Shown piece by piece: positions 19,654 through 28,647 of a stretch of 64,000 bases of DNA (position 1 is its first letter; the number at the start of each line of letters is the position of its first letter). This DNA comes from Ehrlichia muris AS145 (GTDB lineage Bacteria; Pseudomonadota; Alphaproteobacteria; Rickettsiales; Anaplasmataceae): positions 1,054,001-1,118,000 of the forward strand of contig NC_023063.1 of assembly GCF_000508225.1 (NCBI RefSeq), given 5' to 3'. The notes below the pieces were generated by a model. The model did not search any database, was not told the DNA's origin, and was given only the letters and a program-made list of their open reading frames with translations. The translations under genes were made by a program, and so were the position numbers.

Positions 19654-20973
19654 ATGATTAAGTCTTTTACTTGTCTTTTTGTAATTTTTTTTACAATAGC
19701 TAATCATGCCCTATCCTTTGACATTAAAGTTACACATGAAAAGTTAGATAATGGCATGGAAGTATATGTTATTCCTAATCATCGTGCACCAGCAGTTATG
19801 CATATGGTACTATACAAAGTTGGTGGTACTGATGATCCAGTAGGTTATTCTGGATTAGCACATTTTTTTGAACATTTAATGTTCAGTGGTACAGAAAAAT
19901 TTCCTAATCTTATCACTGTTCTCAGTGACATAGGTGGAAACTTCAACGCAAGTACATCCGAATTTTGTACTATATATTACGAACTAATACCAAAACAGTA
20001 TTTATCTCTTGCTATGGATATTGAATCGGACAGGATGCACAATCTTAAGATTACTGATAAAGCATTCACAAGAGAACAAAAGGTAGTATTAGAAGAAAGA
20101 AAAATGAGAATTGAAAGTCAGGCAAGAAATATACTACAAGAAGAAATGGAGAATACATTCTATTACAACGGATACGGTAGACCAGTAGTAGGATGGGAAC
20201 ATGAAATCAGCAACTACAATAAAGAAGTTGCTGAAGCTTTTTATAAGCTTCACTACAGTCCTAATAATGCTATATTAGTCGTAACCGGAGATGCAGATCC
20301 ACAGGAAGTAATCAACCTTGCAAAACAATACTATGGAAAGATAGAATCTAACAATAAAGAATCTACACGTATTTTCAGAACGGAACCTCCACACAAAACA
20401 AATATAACATTAACATTAGAAGACAACTCAGTAGAAATTCCAGAACTGTTTTTAATGTATCAAATACCAAATGGCATCATAAATAAAAATTATATACTTA
20501 ATATGATGCTAGCAGAAATACTTGGTAATGGTAAATTTAGCACTTTTTACAACGATCTAGTGATTAACAAGCCAATAGTTACGTCAATAAGAACTGAATA
20601 TAACTATTTAACTAATAGCGATAATTACTTGTTCATAGAGGCCGTACCTAAAGATGGGATCTCTACAGAAACTGTAGAAAAAGAGATTCATAAATGCATA
20701 AATAATTATATTGAAAATGGCATTCCACCAGAATATTTAGAAAGCGCAAAGCAGAAGGTAAAGGCACATCTAATTTATTCTTTCGATGGATTAAGTTTCA
20801 TATCATATTTCTACGGTATGAATCTAATGTTAGGAGTACCACTATCAGAAATCAATAATATTTATGACATAATAGACAAAGTAACCATTGAAGATATCAA
20901 TTTCACTATGGAAAATATCTTCTTAAAAAATATAAGATTAGCTGGACATTTATTACCTAAACTGGGGGAATAA
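19654..20973 (+). CDS. M16 zinc peptidase, catalytic member of the pair
   Basis: The frame is open from 19594, but Met at 19654 starts a good signal peptide (MIKSFTCLFVIFFTIANHA), so I prefer that start, giving 439 residues. The inverted zinc motif HFFEH (near residues 70-74) and downstream Glu in VVLEERKMR mark an active M16 (pitrilysin/MPP-like) metallopeptidase, likely periplasmic. It forms a two-gene unit with the next gene, 2 bp apart. In this family one active and one inactive half often form a dimer that degrades peptides. Confidence 0.9.
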   Translation: MIKSFTCLFVIFFTIANHALSFDIKVTHEKLDNGMEVYVIPNHRAPAVMHMVLYKVGGTDDPVGYSGLAHFFEHLMFSGTEKFPNLITVLSDIGGNFNASTSEFCTIYYELIPKQYLSLAMDIESDRMHNLKITDKAFTREQKVVLEERKMRIESQARNILQEEMENTFYYNGYGRPVVGWEHEISNYNKEVAEAFYKLHYSPNNAILVVTGDADPQEVINLAKQYYGKIESNNKESTRIFRTEPPHKTNITLTLEDNSVEIPELFLMYQIPNGIINKNYILNMMLAEILGNGKFSTFYNDLVINKPIVTSIRTEYNYLTNSDNYLFIEAVPKDGISTETVEKEIHKCINNYIENGIPPEYLESAKQKVKAHLIYSFDGLSFISYFYGMNLMLGVPLSEINNIYDIIDKVTIEDINFTMENIFLKNIRLAGHLLPKLGE

Positions 20974-20975
20974 TT

Positions 20976-22334
20976 ATGAGAAACATATTGTGTTATATAG
21001 TAACATTGGTCTTTTTTACATGTAATGTATACGCAGACGATATCAATATCAACATAAAGGAAGCTACTACTCAAAATAAGATACATTACCTATATGTTGA
21101 ACACCACAACCTACCAATAATTTCCTTACAACTTGCATTCAAAAAAGCAGGATATGCATATGATGCTTTTGATAAGCAAGGGCTAGCACATTTTACATCA
21201 CAAATATTACAAGAAGGATCAGAAAATAATAATGCTTTAGATTTTGCAAAACAACTCGAAGGTAAAGGCATTGACTTAAAATTTTATGTAGACATAGATA
21301 ATTTTTATATATCCATAAAAACTCTATCGGAAAATTTTGAAGAAGCTTTAGCTTTATTAAGTGATTGTTTATTCAATCCAGTAACTGATTCAGAAATATT
21401 TCATAGAGTAATAGCAGAACAAAGTGCACATGTTAAATCTCTATATGCGTCTCCTAAATTCATAGCAACCACTGAAATAAACCATGCTATATTTAAAGGG
21501 CATCCATATTCGAATAAAATTTATGGAACTTTAAACACTATTAACAATATTAATCAAGAAGATGTTTTACTATATATAAAAAACAGTTTTGATAAAAATC
21601 AAATCGCTATTGGTGCAGCAGGTGATATAGATCCAACAAAACTATCAGATTTACTAGATAAATATATTCTATCAAAGCTACCATCTGGTAACAATAAAAA
21701 CACTATACCAGATACTACTGTTAATAGGGAACATAGTTTATTATATGTACAGAAGAATGTACCACAAAGTGTAATAATGTTTGCTACAGATACAATACCA
21801 TACAATGATAAAGATTATCACACATCAAATTTGTTTAACAATATGTTAGGCGGCGGATTGAGCCTTAATTCAATACTAATGATAGAATTACGAGACAAAT
21901 TAGGATTAACTTATCATGCTAGAAGTATATTAGACAATATGGAGCATAGCAATGTGTTATTCGGCACAATTACTACTGACAATACTACAGTAACAAAATG
22001 TATATCTGTTTTAACAGATATTATAGAGAATATTAAAACTCATGGAGTTAATAAGGATACTTTTTTAAGCGCAAAATTTAGCATAACCAACTCTTTTATT
22101 TTATCAATGCTAAACAACGATAATGTTGCCAACACATTGTTAGATCTACAATTACGTAAGTTAGATACAAGTTATATCAACAAACATAACTCTCTCTACG
22201 AAGCTATCACAATAGAAGAAGTAAACAAAATTGCTAAAAAAATTCTATCTAATGATTTAGTAATAATTGAAGTGGGAAAACATAACAATATCAATGGAGA
22301 ACAGATAGAGGCTAAACAAAACATACTTGGTTAA
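20976..22334 (+). CDS. M16 peptidase-like protein without zinc site
   Basis: 452 residues with a signal peptide (about 1-20, ending NVYA). The fold is M16: GLAHFTSQILQEGS occupies the position of the zinc motif, but HxxEH has become HFTSQ (His72 kept, Glu and second His replaced by Ser75 and Gln76). The C-terminal half has GGGLSLNSILMIELRDKLGLTY, the usual M16 substrate-side motif. Probably the non-catalytic partner of the preceding gene. Its last codons (EAKQNILG) and downstream sequence recur in the repeat mosaic to the right. Confidence 0.9.
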   Translation: MRNILCYIVTLVFFTCNVYADDININIKEATTQNKIHYLYVEHHNLPIISLQLAFKKAGYAYDAFDKQGLAHFTSQILQEGSENNNALDFAKQLEGKGIDLKFYVDIDNFYISIKTLSENFEEALALLSDCLFNPVTDSEIFHRVIAEQSAHVKSLYASPKFIATTEINHAIFKGHPYSNKIYGTLNTINNINQEDVLLYIKNSFDKNQIAIGAAGDIDPTKLSDLLDKYILSKLPSGNNKNTIPDTTVNREHSLLYVQKNVPQSVIMFATDTIPYNDKDYHTSNLFNNMLGGGLSLNSILMIELRDKLGLTYHARSILDNMEHSNVLFGTITTDNTTVTKCISVLTDIIENIKTHGVNKDTFLSAKFSITNSFILSMLNNDNVANTLLDLQLRKLDTSYINKHNSLYEAITIEEVNKIAKKILSNDLVIIEVGKHNNINGEQIEAKQNILG

Positions 22335-22720
22335 TCATAGATCCAGCATAAGCATCCAATTGCTAATTACCAAAGAAGTTAGCCATCAAATTACATGAGC
22401 ATAGTACAGCAAGCCTTAAGATATAGGGATATACATTAATAAAGATTTATAACTTACACAAAAGTAACACATAGATAAAAAAATCAGTATACTTTTATCA
22501 AGATTACAAATCTTACACAGCATTACCAATTAATTGAGAAAAATACTGAAACATCATAAATACCACTAACTTACACTTAATATATTTAGTAAAGTACAAA
22601 TCTATTAAATAGTAATTTATGACTATTTATTTTAGTGATTAAAGAAAAATATACTTTACTTTTTTAAGAATTATAACCTATAATGTATATAGGTTTATAC
22701 TCCATTTACAATGCTTTAAG

Positions 22721-22782
22721 CCATGAAATTACTCACACGTCATGGTTATGTCTTTGACAAAGTAATATTCAGGGGTTAAGTT
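22721..22782 (+). promoter_or_regulatory. Candidate promoter with upstream dyad, paralogue 1
   Basis: TTGACA (22754-22759) lies 17 bp before TAAGTT (22777-22782), a plausible but weak -10. Just upstream, CCATGA (22721-22726) and TCATGG (22740-22745) form a perfect 6-bp dyad that could bind a regulator. The arrangement is kept in all three paralogues. Assignment by pattern only. Confidence 0.4.
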
Positions 22783-22801
22783 ACTTTTAAGTATTTATAT
22801 A

Positions 22802-23491
22802 ATGGTATTTATTATGAAAAAACATATGAAGTATACTACGGGCAAACATAATGTCTCAGCAACTCCAAGTACACCAAGGGTAGAAGCATTGAGTAATGTG
22901 GCTTGGCTGCTTGCATTATCAAGTTTTGCTGTATTAATTTTCTCTCTTGCTAGTGTCACTACAAACAATACGAAGTTTGACCCAAGAAACAAGTATTTTA
23001 TAATACTAATGTGCGCTGCTGCAGCCCTTGTAGCTTCTTTTATACTAATATTAGCAAGCACTTGTGTCGGTGAACGTAAGCAAGAAGACAACAAATGTGT
23101 TAAGTTCAATTATGGAACTCACCGTAGTAATCTAAGTTGCCTCTTAATTGGATTATCTGCAATTTCTTTTATATCTTCCGCAGCATTTCTTGGAGCATTA
23201 TCTCAAAAAGATTTATCAGTATTTGTTGATTTCAAGAACCCATTGTGTATTGGACTATATGTAAGCTTAGCTGCCCTTGCGCTATCACTCTTAGCATATA
23301 CTGTTAAGAATCTCATTGTACCAGATACCCAAAACCACGTTATCGTAGCTGGAAATGCAGACTTAGTAAATACTGCAAGGGAAAGCAATCAGGTTCCTAA
23401 CTCTGTCTTGAAAGACCTTAACATTGACCTTAATGCTCTATCATCCTTGCAAGTTATAAATTACATGAGTGGATCACAAGAATTAGGCTAA
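22802..23491 (+). CDS. Four-helix membrane protein, tandem paralogue 1
   Basis: 229 residues. Four hydrophobic helices are visible: around AWLLALSSFAVLIFSLA, FIILMCAAAALVASFILILA, LLIGLSAISFISSAAFLGAL and LCIGLYVSLAALALSLLAY. A polar C-terminal tail of about 60 residues follows. No family with known function is recognised; it looks like a lineage-specific Ehrlichia membrane protein. Start at 22802, or at Met5 (22814). It ends ...SQELG because its 3' end has been joined to the repeat module in another frame than in paralogue 2. Core identity with the other two copies is very high. Confidence 0.8.
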   Translation: MVFIMKKHMKYTTGKHNVSATPSTPRVEALSNVAWLLALSSFAVLIFSLASVTTNNTKFDPRNKYFIILMCAAAALVASFILILASTCVGERKQEDNKCVKFNYGTHRSNLSCLLIGLSAISFISSAAFLGALSQKDLSVFVDFKNPLCIGLYVSLAALALSLLAYTVKNLIVPDTQNHVIVAGNADLVNTARESNQVPNSVLKDLNIDLNALSSLQVINYMSGSQELG

Positions 23492-23663
23492 ACAAAACAT
23501 ACTTGGTTAATCATAGATCCAGCATAAGCATCCAATTGCTAATTACCAAGAAGTTAGCCATCAAATTACATGAGCATAGTACAGCAAGCCTTAAGATATA
23601 GGGATATACATTAATAAAGATTTATAACTTACACAAAAGTAACACATAGATAAAAAAATCAGT

Positions 23664-23747
23664 GAACTTAATGCTATATCATCCTTGCAAGTTACAGATT
23701 GCATGAGTGAATCACAAAATGAGGCTAAACAAAACATACTTGGTTAA
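23664..23747 (+). pseudogene. Duplicated 3' tail of membrane paralogue
   Basis: The sequence copies the last ~80 bp of the paralogue at 24221-24925 (encoding ISSLQVTDCMSESQNEA then KQNILG and stop) without the rest of the gene. The joint lies at a short CTTAA direct repeat. It has no start and is not a gene. Confidence 0.75.
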
Positions 23748-24139
23748 TCATAGATCCAGCATAAGCATCCAATTGCTAATTACCAAAGAAGTTAGCCATC
23801 AAATTACATGAGCATAGTACAGCAAGCCTTAAGATATAGGGATATACATTAATAAAGATTTATAACTTACACAAAAGTAACACATAGATAAAAAAATCAG
23901 TATACTTTTATCAAGATTACAAATCTTACACAGCATTACCAATTAATTGAGAAAAATAACTAAAACATCATAAATACCACTAACTTACACTTAATATACT
24001 TAGTAAAGTACAAATCTATTAAATAGTAGTTTATGACTATTTATTTTAGTGATTAAAGAAAAATATACTTTACTTTACTTTTTTAAGAATTATAACCTAT
24101 AATGTATATAGGTTTATACCCCATTTACAATGCTTTAAG

Positions 24140-24202
24140 CCATGAAATTACTCACACGTCATGGTTATGTCTTTGACAAAGTAATATTCAGGGGTTAAGT
24201 TA
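24140..24202 (+). promoter_or_regulatory. Candidate promoter with upstream dyad, paralogue 2
   Basis: Same elements as at paralogue 1: the CCATGA/TCATGG dyad (24140-24164) followed by TTGACA (24173-24178) and TAAGTT 17 bp later. Confidence 0.4.
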
Positions 24203-24220
24203 CTTTTAAGTATTTATATA

Positions 24221-24925
24221 ATGGTATTTATTATGAAAAAACATATGGACTATACTGCGAGCAAATATAATGTCTCAGCAACTCCAAGTATATCAAGGAC
24301 AGAAGCATTGAATAGTGTGGTTTGGCTGCTTGCATTATCAAGTTTTGCTTTATTAATTTTCTCTCTTGCTAATGTCACTACAAACAATGCGAATTTTGAC
24401 CCAAGAGACAAGTATTTTATAATAGCAATGTGCGCTGCTGCAACCCTTGTAGCTTCTTTAATACTAATATTAGTAAGCACTTGTGTCAGTGAATGTAAGC
24501 AAGAAGACGAAAAATGTGTTAAGTTCAATTATGGAACTCACCGTAGTAATCTAAGTCGCCTCTTAATTGGATTATCTGCAATTTCTTTTATATCTTCCGC
24601 AGCATTTCTTGGAGCATTATCTCAAAAAGATTTCTCAGTATTTCTTAATTTCAAGGAGCCATTGTGTATTGGACTATATGTAAGCTTAGCTGCCCTTGCG
24701 CTATCACTCTTAGCATATACTTTTAAGAATCTCATTGTACCAGATACCCAAAACCACGTTATCGTAGCTGGAAATGCAGACTTAGTAAATACTGCAAGGA
24801 AAAGCAAGTGGGTTCCTTTATCTATCTTGAGAGAACTTAACATTAACCTTAATGCTATATCATCCTTGCAAGTTACAGATTGCATGAGTGAATCACAAAA
24901 TGAGGCACAAAACATACTTGGTTAA
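24221..24925 (+). CDS. Four-helix membrane protein, tandem paralogue 2
   Basis: 234 residues with the same four-helix plan as paralogue 1 and about 85-90 percent similar by eye. Differences concentrate in the first loop (ANVTTNNANFDPRDK), the loop SECKQEDEK and the tail (KSKWVPLSILRELNIN). The C-terminus NEAQNILG matches the last residues of the M16 gene upstream (EAKQNILG), showing that the two genes share a recombined 3' end. Function unknown. Confidence 0.8.
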   Translation: MVFIMKKHMDYTASKYNVSATPSISRTEALNSVVWLLALSSFALLIFSLANVTTNNANFDPRDKYFIIAMCAAATLVASLILILVSTCVSECKQEDEKCVKFNYGTHRSNLSRLLIGLSAISFISSAAFLGALSQKDFSVFLNFKEPLCIGLYVSLAALALSLLAYTFKNLIVPDTQNHVIVAGNADLVNTARKSKWVPLSILRELNINLNAISSLQVTDCMSESQNEAQNILG

Positions 24926-25082
24926 TCATAGATCCAGCATAAGCATTCAATTGCTAATTACCAAAGAAAAAGTTAGCCATCAAATTACATGAGCATAGTA
25001 CAGCAAGCCTTAAGATATAGGGATATACATTAATAAAGATTTATAACTTACACAAAAGTAACACATAGATAAAAAAATCAGT

Positions 25083-25406
25083 GAACTTAATGCTATATCA
25101 TCCTTGCAAGTTACAGATTGCATGAGTGAATCACAAAATGAGGCTAAACAAAACATACTTGGTTAATCATAGATCCAGCATAAGCATCCAATTGCTAATT
25201 ACCAAAGAAAAGTTAGCCATCAAATTACATGAGCATAGTACAGCAAGCCTTAAGATATAGGGATATACATTAATAAAGATTTATAACTTACACAAAAGTA
25301 ACACATAGATAAAAAAATCAGTGAACTTAATGCTATATCATCCTTGCAAGTTACAGATTGCATGAGTGAATCACAAAATGAGGCTAAACAAAACATACTT
25401 GGTTAA
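25083..25406 (+). pseudogene. Two duplicated 3' tails of membrane paralogue within 240-bp tandem units
   Basis: Two further copies of the paralogue-2 3' tail (25083-25166 and 25323-25406) lie in consecutive 240-bp units that are nearly identical. Neither has a start codon or the membrane-spanning part. Confidence 0.75.
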
Positions 25407-25792
25407 TCATAGATCCAGCATAAGCATCCAATTGCTAATTACCAAAGAAGTTAGCCATCAAATTACATGAGCATAGTACAGCAAGCCTTAAGATATAGGG
25501 ATATACATTAATAAAGATTTATAACTTACACAAAAGTAACACATAGATAAAAAAATCAGTATACTTTTATCAAGATTACAAATCTTACACAGCATTACCA
25601 ATTAATTGAGAAAAATACTGAAACATCATAAATACCACTAACTTACACTTAATATATTTAGTAAAGTACAAATCTATTAAATAGTAATTTATGACTATTT
25701 ATTTTAGTGATTAAAGAAAAATATACTTTACTTTTTTAAAAATTATAACCTATAATGTATATAGGTTTATACCCCATTTACAATGCTTTAAG

Positions 25793-25855
25793 CCATGAAA
25801 TTACTCACACGTCATGGTTATGTCTTTGACAAAGTAATATTCAGGGGTTAAGTTA
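25793..25855 (+). promoter_or_regulatory. Candidate promoter with upstream dyad, paralogue 3
   Basis: CCATGA (25793-25798) and TCATGG (25812-25817) precede TTGACA (25826-25831), repeating the arrangement of the other two copies. Confidence 0.4.
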
Positions 25856-25873
25856 CTTTTAAGTATTTATATA

Positions 25874-26518
25874 ATGGTATTTATTATGAAAAAACATATG
25901 GACTATACTGCGAGCAAATATAATGTCTCAGCAACTCCAAGTACACCAAGGATAGAAGCATTGAATAGTGTGGCTTGGCTGCTTGCATTATCAAGTTTTG
26001 CTGTATTAATTTTCTCTCTTGCTAGTGTCACTACAAACAATACGAAGTTTGACCCAAGAAACAAGTATTTTATAATACTAATGTGCGCTGCTGCAGCCCT
26101 TGTAGCTTCTTTTATACTAATATTAGCAAGCACTTGTGTCGGTGAACGTAAGCAAGAAGACAACAAATGTGTTAAGTTCAATTATGGAACTCACCGTAGT
26201 AATCTAAGTTGCCTCTTAATTGGATTATCTGCAATTTCTTTTATATCTTCCGCAGCATTTCTTGGAGCATTATCTCAAAAAGATTTCTCAGTATTTGTTG
26301 ATTTCAAGAACCCATTTTGTATTGGACTATATGTAAGCTTAGCTGCCCTTGCGCTATCACTCTTAGCATATACTGTTAAGAATCTCATTGTACCAGATAC
26401 CCAAAACCACGTTATCGTAGCTGGAAATGCAGACAATACTGCAAGGAAAAGCAATCGGTTTACTGACGCTATCTTGAGCTTAATAGTATATCATCCTTGC
26501 AAGTTACAGCTTGCATGA
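25874..26518 (+). CDS. Four-helix membrane protein, tandem paralogue 3, altered tail
   Basis: 214 residues. The first ~185 residues combine a paralogue-2-like N-terminus with a paralogue-1-like core, as expected from recombination. The tail then loses LVN and, after a deletion near 26475, enters another frame, ending SLIVYHPCKLQLA instead of the LNINLNAISSLQV tail. The four membrane helices are intact, so it may still function. Function unknown. Confidence 0.75.
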   Translation: MVFIMKKHMDYTASKYNVSATPSTPRIEALNSVAWLLALSSFAVLIFSLASVTTNNTKFDPRNKYFIILMCAAAALVASFILILASTCVGERKQEDNKCVKFNYGTHRSNLSCLLIGLSAISFISSAAFLGALSQKDFSVFVDFKNPFCIGLYVSLAALALSLLAYTVKNLIVPDTQNHVIVAGNADNTARKSNRFTDAILSLIVYHPCKLQLA

Positions 26519-26705
26519 ATGAATCCAAAATATGTTAGGTACGTAGTTTGTGCTAGGGGGAGGAAGCTGGATTTTATAAGATGTATATTTTCCATTAAGC
26601 ATAACAATTTTGTATGGTATAAGCTAGTTCTGTCTAATCTTTTGTTTTCTTTATTGTGAGCTTTTGCTAGTTTCATATGGTATTTTTTTAGTTTCTAATG
26701 TGATA

Positions 26706-27221
26706 TTAGGGTAGCAGGCTTTGCCTTGCGGAATTGTTTTGTCCTATTATTATAACTATACCTAAGAATATAAAAGAATCTGCTAAATTGAATGTAGGCC
26801 AGTGCCATTGATTAATATAGAAATCTATGAAATCATATACAGCATTGTGTCTAACTCTATCTAATATATTCCCTATTGACCCTCCAATAACGATTGCAAG
26901 AGGTAATCTATGAAATGAACGTATTATTAATAAATAAAATAAAACAAATGTAATCAAAATAGAAATGCTACAAAAAACAAGATTGCTATACATAAAATCA
27001 TGCAACATACCAAAACTAATTCCAGTATTCCATACTGTAGAAAACCGTAAAAAACTAAATACTTCTATTACCCCAACATCTCCTATTAAATTCATTATAT
27101 ACCACTTACTAAGTTGATCTACAAAAATTAACACACATATTATTAATACATATCTACTCATAAATCCTTTATCCAGATAATGACTATTAACTGCTGCCTT
27201 AGCTTGACTATGAGCAATCAA
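26706..27221 (-). CDS. lspA: Lipoprotein signal peptidase (SPase II)
   Basis: 171 residues with four hydrophobic segments. The family motifs GNILDRVRHNAVYDFIDFYI and FNLADSFIFLG carry the two catalytic aspartates. It cleaves diacylated prolipoproteins in the inner membrane. It is convergent with membrane paralogue 3 and 78 bp downstream of ribF, a pairing common in bacteria. The start could be Met21 (27161, MSRYVLIICVLIF), since the first 20 residues are an unusual polar extension. Confidence 0.94.
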   Translation of the reverse strand: MIAHSQAKAAVNSHYLDKGFMSRYVLIICVLIFVDQLSKWYIMNLIGDVGVIEVFSFLRFSTVWNTGISFGMLHDFMYSNLVFCSISILITFVLFYLLIIRSFHRLPLAIVIGGSIGNILDRVRHNAVYDFIDFYINQWHWPTFNLADSFIFLGIVIIIGQNNSARQSLLP

Positions 27222-27299
27222 ATCATTTCTATTAACTTTGTACTTTCTATAATAAATCTGTTATATACCATTTACTCAGTTAATCTACAACCACATATA

Positions 27300-28223
27300 T
27301 TACAAACTTTTTTTTACTTGTACAATATCCTCACTAATTTGCTGCTTTAATTGATCAATAGTATGAAATTTACGTTCAGAGCGTATAAAATTTAATAACT
27401 GAATGTCTACATATTGATCATATATATCACTATTAAAATCAAAAATATGCATCTCTAATATAGGAAAACTTAAATCATTAAATGTAGGCCTCAATCCAAT
27501 ATTGACTACTCCATTTAACCATGTATTACTATCATTAATCTTTATACATGCAGAATACACTCCGGCTTTAGGTATCAATATATGCTCAATACCAACATTA
27601 ACCGTAGGAAATCCAATAACACGTCCTCTAGCTAACCCTTTAATTACTTTACCATTAATTTGATACGACCTACCTAGAATTCTATTTGCTAATTCTATTT
27701 TTCCTTCAGATAAATATTTTCTAACTGATGAAGAAGAACATAATATATTACTATCTATAAAAATAGGATCTATCCTTATCACCTCATAATTATAAACACT
27801 TGAATAAGAATATAATAAATTTATATCACCTAAACACTTATATCCAAAAAAACAATTATGCCCTATTACAACATATCTTACATTGCAACTATCTACTAAT
27901 ACATCCTTTACAAAGGTATCTGGAGAAAGCTGCGAAAAATTTTTATTAAAATCAATAATATACAGATAATCTATTCCATAGCTTTGCAACAATTTAATCT
28001 TTTGATCAAGATCTAATAACAGGAAATTTTTTCTATTACGTAAATATTCAGCAGGGTGTGGAACAAATGTAATAATGGCAGAAGCTATCTTTTCTTTCAC
28101 TGAAATATTTTTTATTGTATCAATGATATATTGATGACCTAAATGTAACCCATCAAAATTTCCAAAAGCAAGAACACTATTTATATTACTTTTCTGATTA
28201 GGATAACCATATACTATCTTCAT
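27300..28223 (-). CDS. ribF: Bifunctional riboflavin kinase/FAD synthetase
   Basis: 307 residues. The N-terminal FMN adenylyltransferase domain has GNFDGLHLGH, and the C-terminal flavokinase domain has GRVIGFPTVNV and GVVNIGLRPTF. It makes FMN and FAD from riboflavin. It is upstream of lspA on the same strand and probably co-transcribed. Confidence 0.95.
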   Translation of the reverse strand: MKIVYGYPNQKSNINSVLAFGNFDGLHLGHQYIIDTIKNISVKEKIASAIITFVPHPAEYLRNRKNFLLLDLDQKIKLLQSYGIDYLYIIDFNKNFSQLSPDTFVKDVLVDSCNVRYVVIGHNCFFGYKCLGDINLLYSYSSVYNYEVIRIDPIFIDSNILCSSSSVRKYLSEGKIELANRILGRSYQINGKVIKGLARGRVIGFPTVNVGIEHILIPKAGVYSACIKINDSNTWLNGVVNIGLRPTFNDLSFPILEMHIFDFNSDIYDQYVDIQLLNFIRSERKFHTIDQLKQQISEDIVQVKKSL

Positions 28224-28313
28224 AACAAAATTTTATAAAATTCCTATCTTTACTTTTCTTTATTATTATGATATCCAGGAAAAAACACTTTCAGTTAATC
28301 GTAGGATGTAATA

Positions 28314-28559
28314 ATGGTAAAAGTGAAAATATATACTAAAGACCTATGCCCCTATTGTACTAAAGCAAAGGTTTTATTCAACAAAAAAAACATTTCTTTT
28401 GAAGAAATTGATGTTACAAACAATAGTTCCTTGTTAAAAAAAATGATACAAGAATCCAATGGTATGAGAACTTTGCCACAAATATTTATTGATGATCAAC
28501 ACATAGGCGGATGTGATGACCTGTATAGGTTATATGAGTCAGGTAAATTAGAGTTATAA
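28314..28559 (+). CDS. grxC: Glutaredoxin (dithiol, GrxC type)
   Basis: 81 residues, a complete dithiol glutaredoxin. The active site is CPYC (Cys12, Cys15), followed by the TLPQIFID and GGCDDLY motifs for glutathione binding. It reduces disulfides with glutathione in the cytoplasm. It is divergent from ribF, with about 90 bp between them for both promoters. Confidence 0.95.
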   Translation: MVKVKIYTKDLCPYCTKAKVLFNKKNISFEEIDVTNNSSLLKKMIQESNGMRTLPQIFIDDQHIGGCDDLYRLYESGKLEL

Positions 28560-28647
28560 CAACAAACTACAAATCAGGTCTGGGAGGCCCTTAGCCAGCA
28601 TCTTCTATAGCAGTCAATTGATGCCTATAATAATCTTTTATACAAAA

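Larger units (their letters stand above)
22308..25560. repeat. Mosaic tandem duplication: six copies of a ~180-bp module plus 3' gene tails
   Basis: A module beginning GAGGCTAAACAAAAC and ending AAAAAAATCAGT occurs at about 22308, 23485, 23721, 24902, 25140 and 25380. After copies 1, 3 and 6 the sequence runs on into the ~290-bp upstream region of a membrane-protein gene. After copies 2, 4 and 5 it jumps instead to a short tail copied from the 3' end of that gene (23664-23747, 25083-25166, 25323-25406). Copy 1 overlaps the end of the M16 gene. These modules fill the spaces between the three paralogous genes, and nothing else is coded there. Confidence 0.9.

Noticed and set aside
22308-26518. 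Insertion sequence or prophage as the cause of the amplification
   Set aside because: No transposase, integrase, inverted ends or phage genes are present; tandem recombination at direct repeats suffices.
28576-28620. Possible signal recognition particle RNA
   Set aside because: It has CAGGTC and GCC strings but lacks the conserved GGAAGCAGCC and a long helix, so I keep it only as a GC-rich island.
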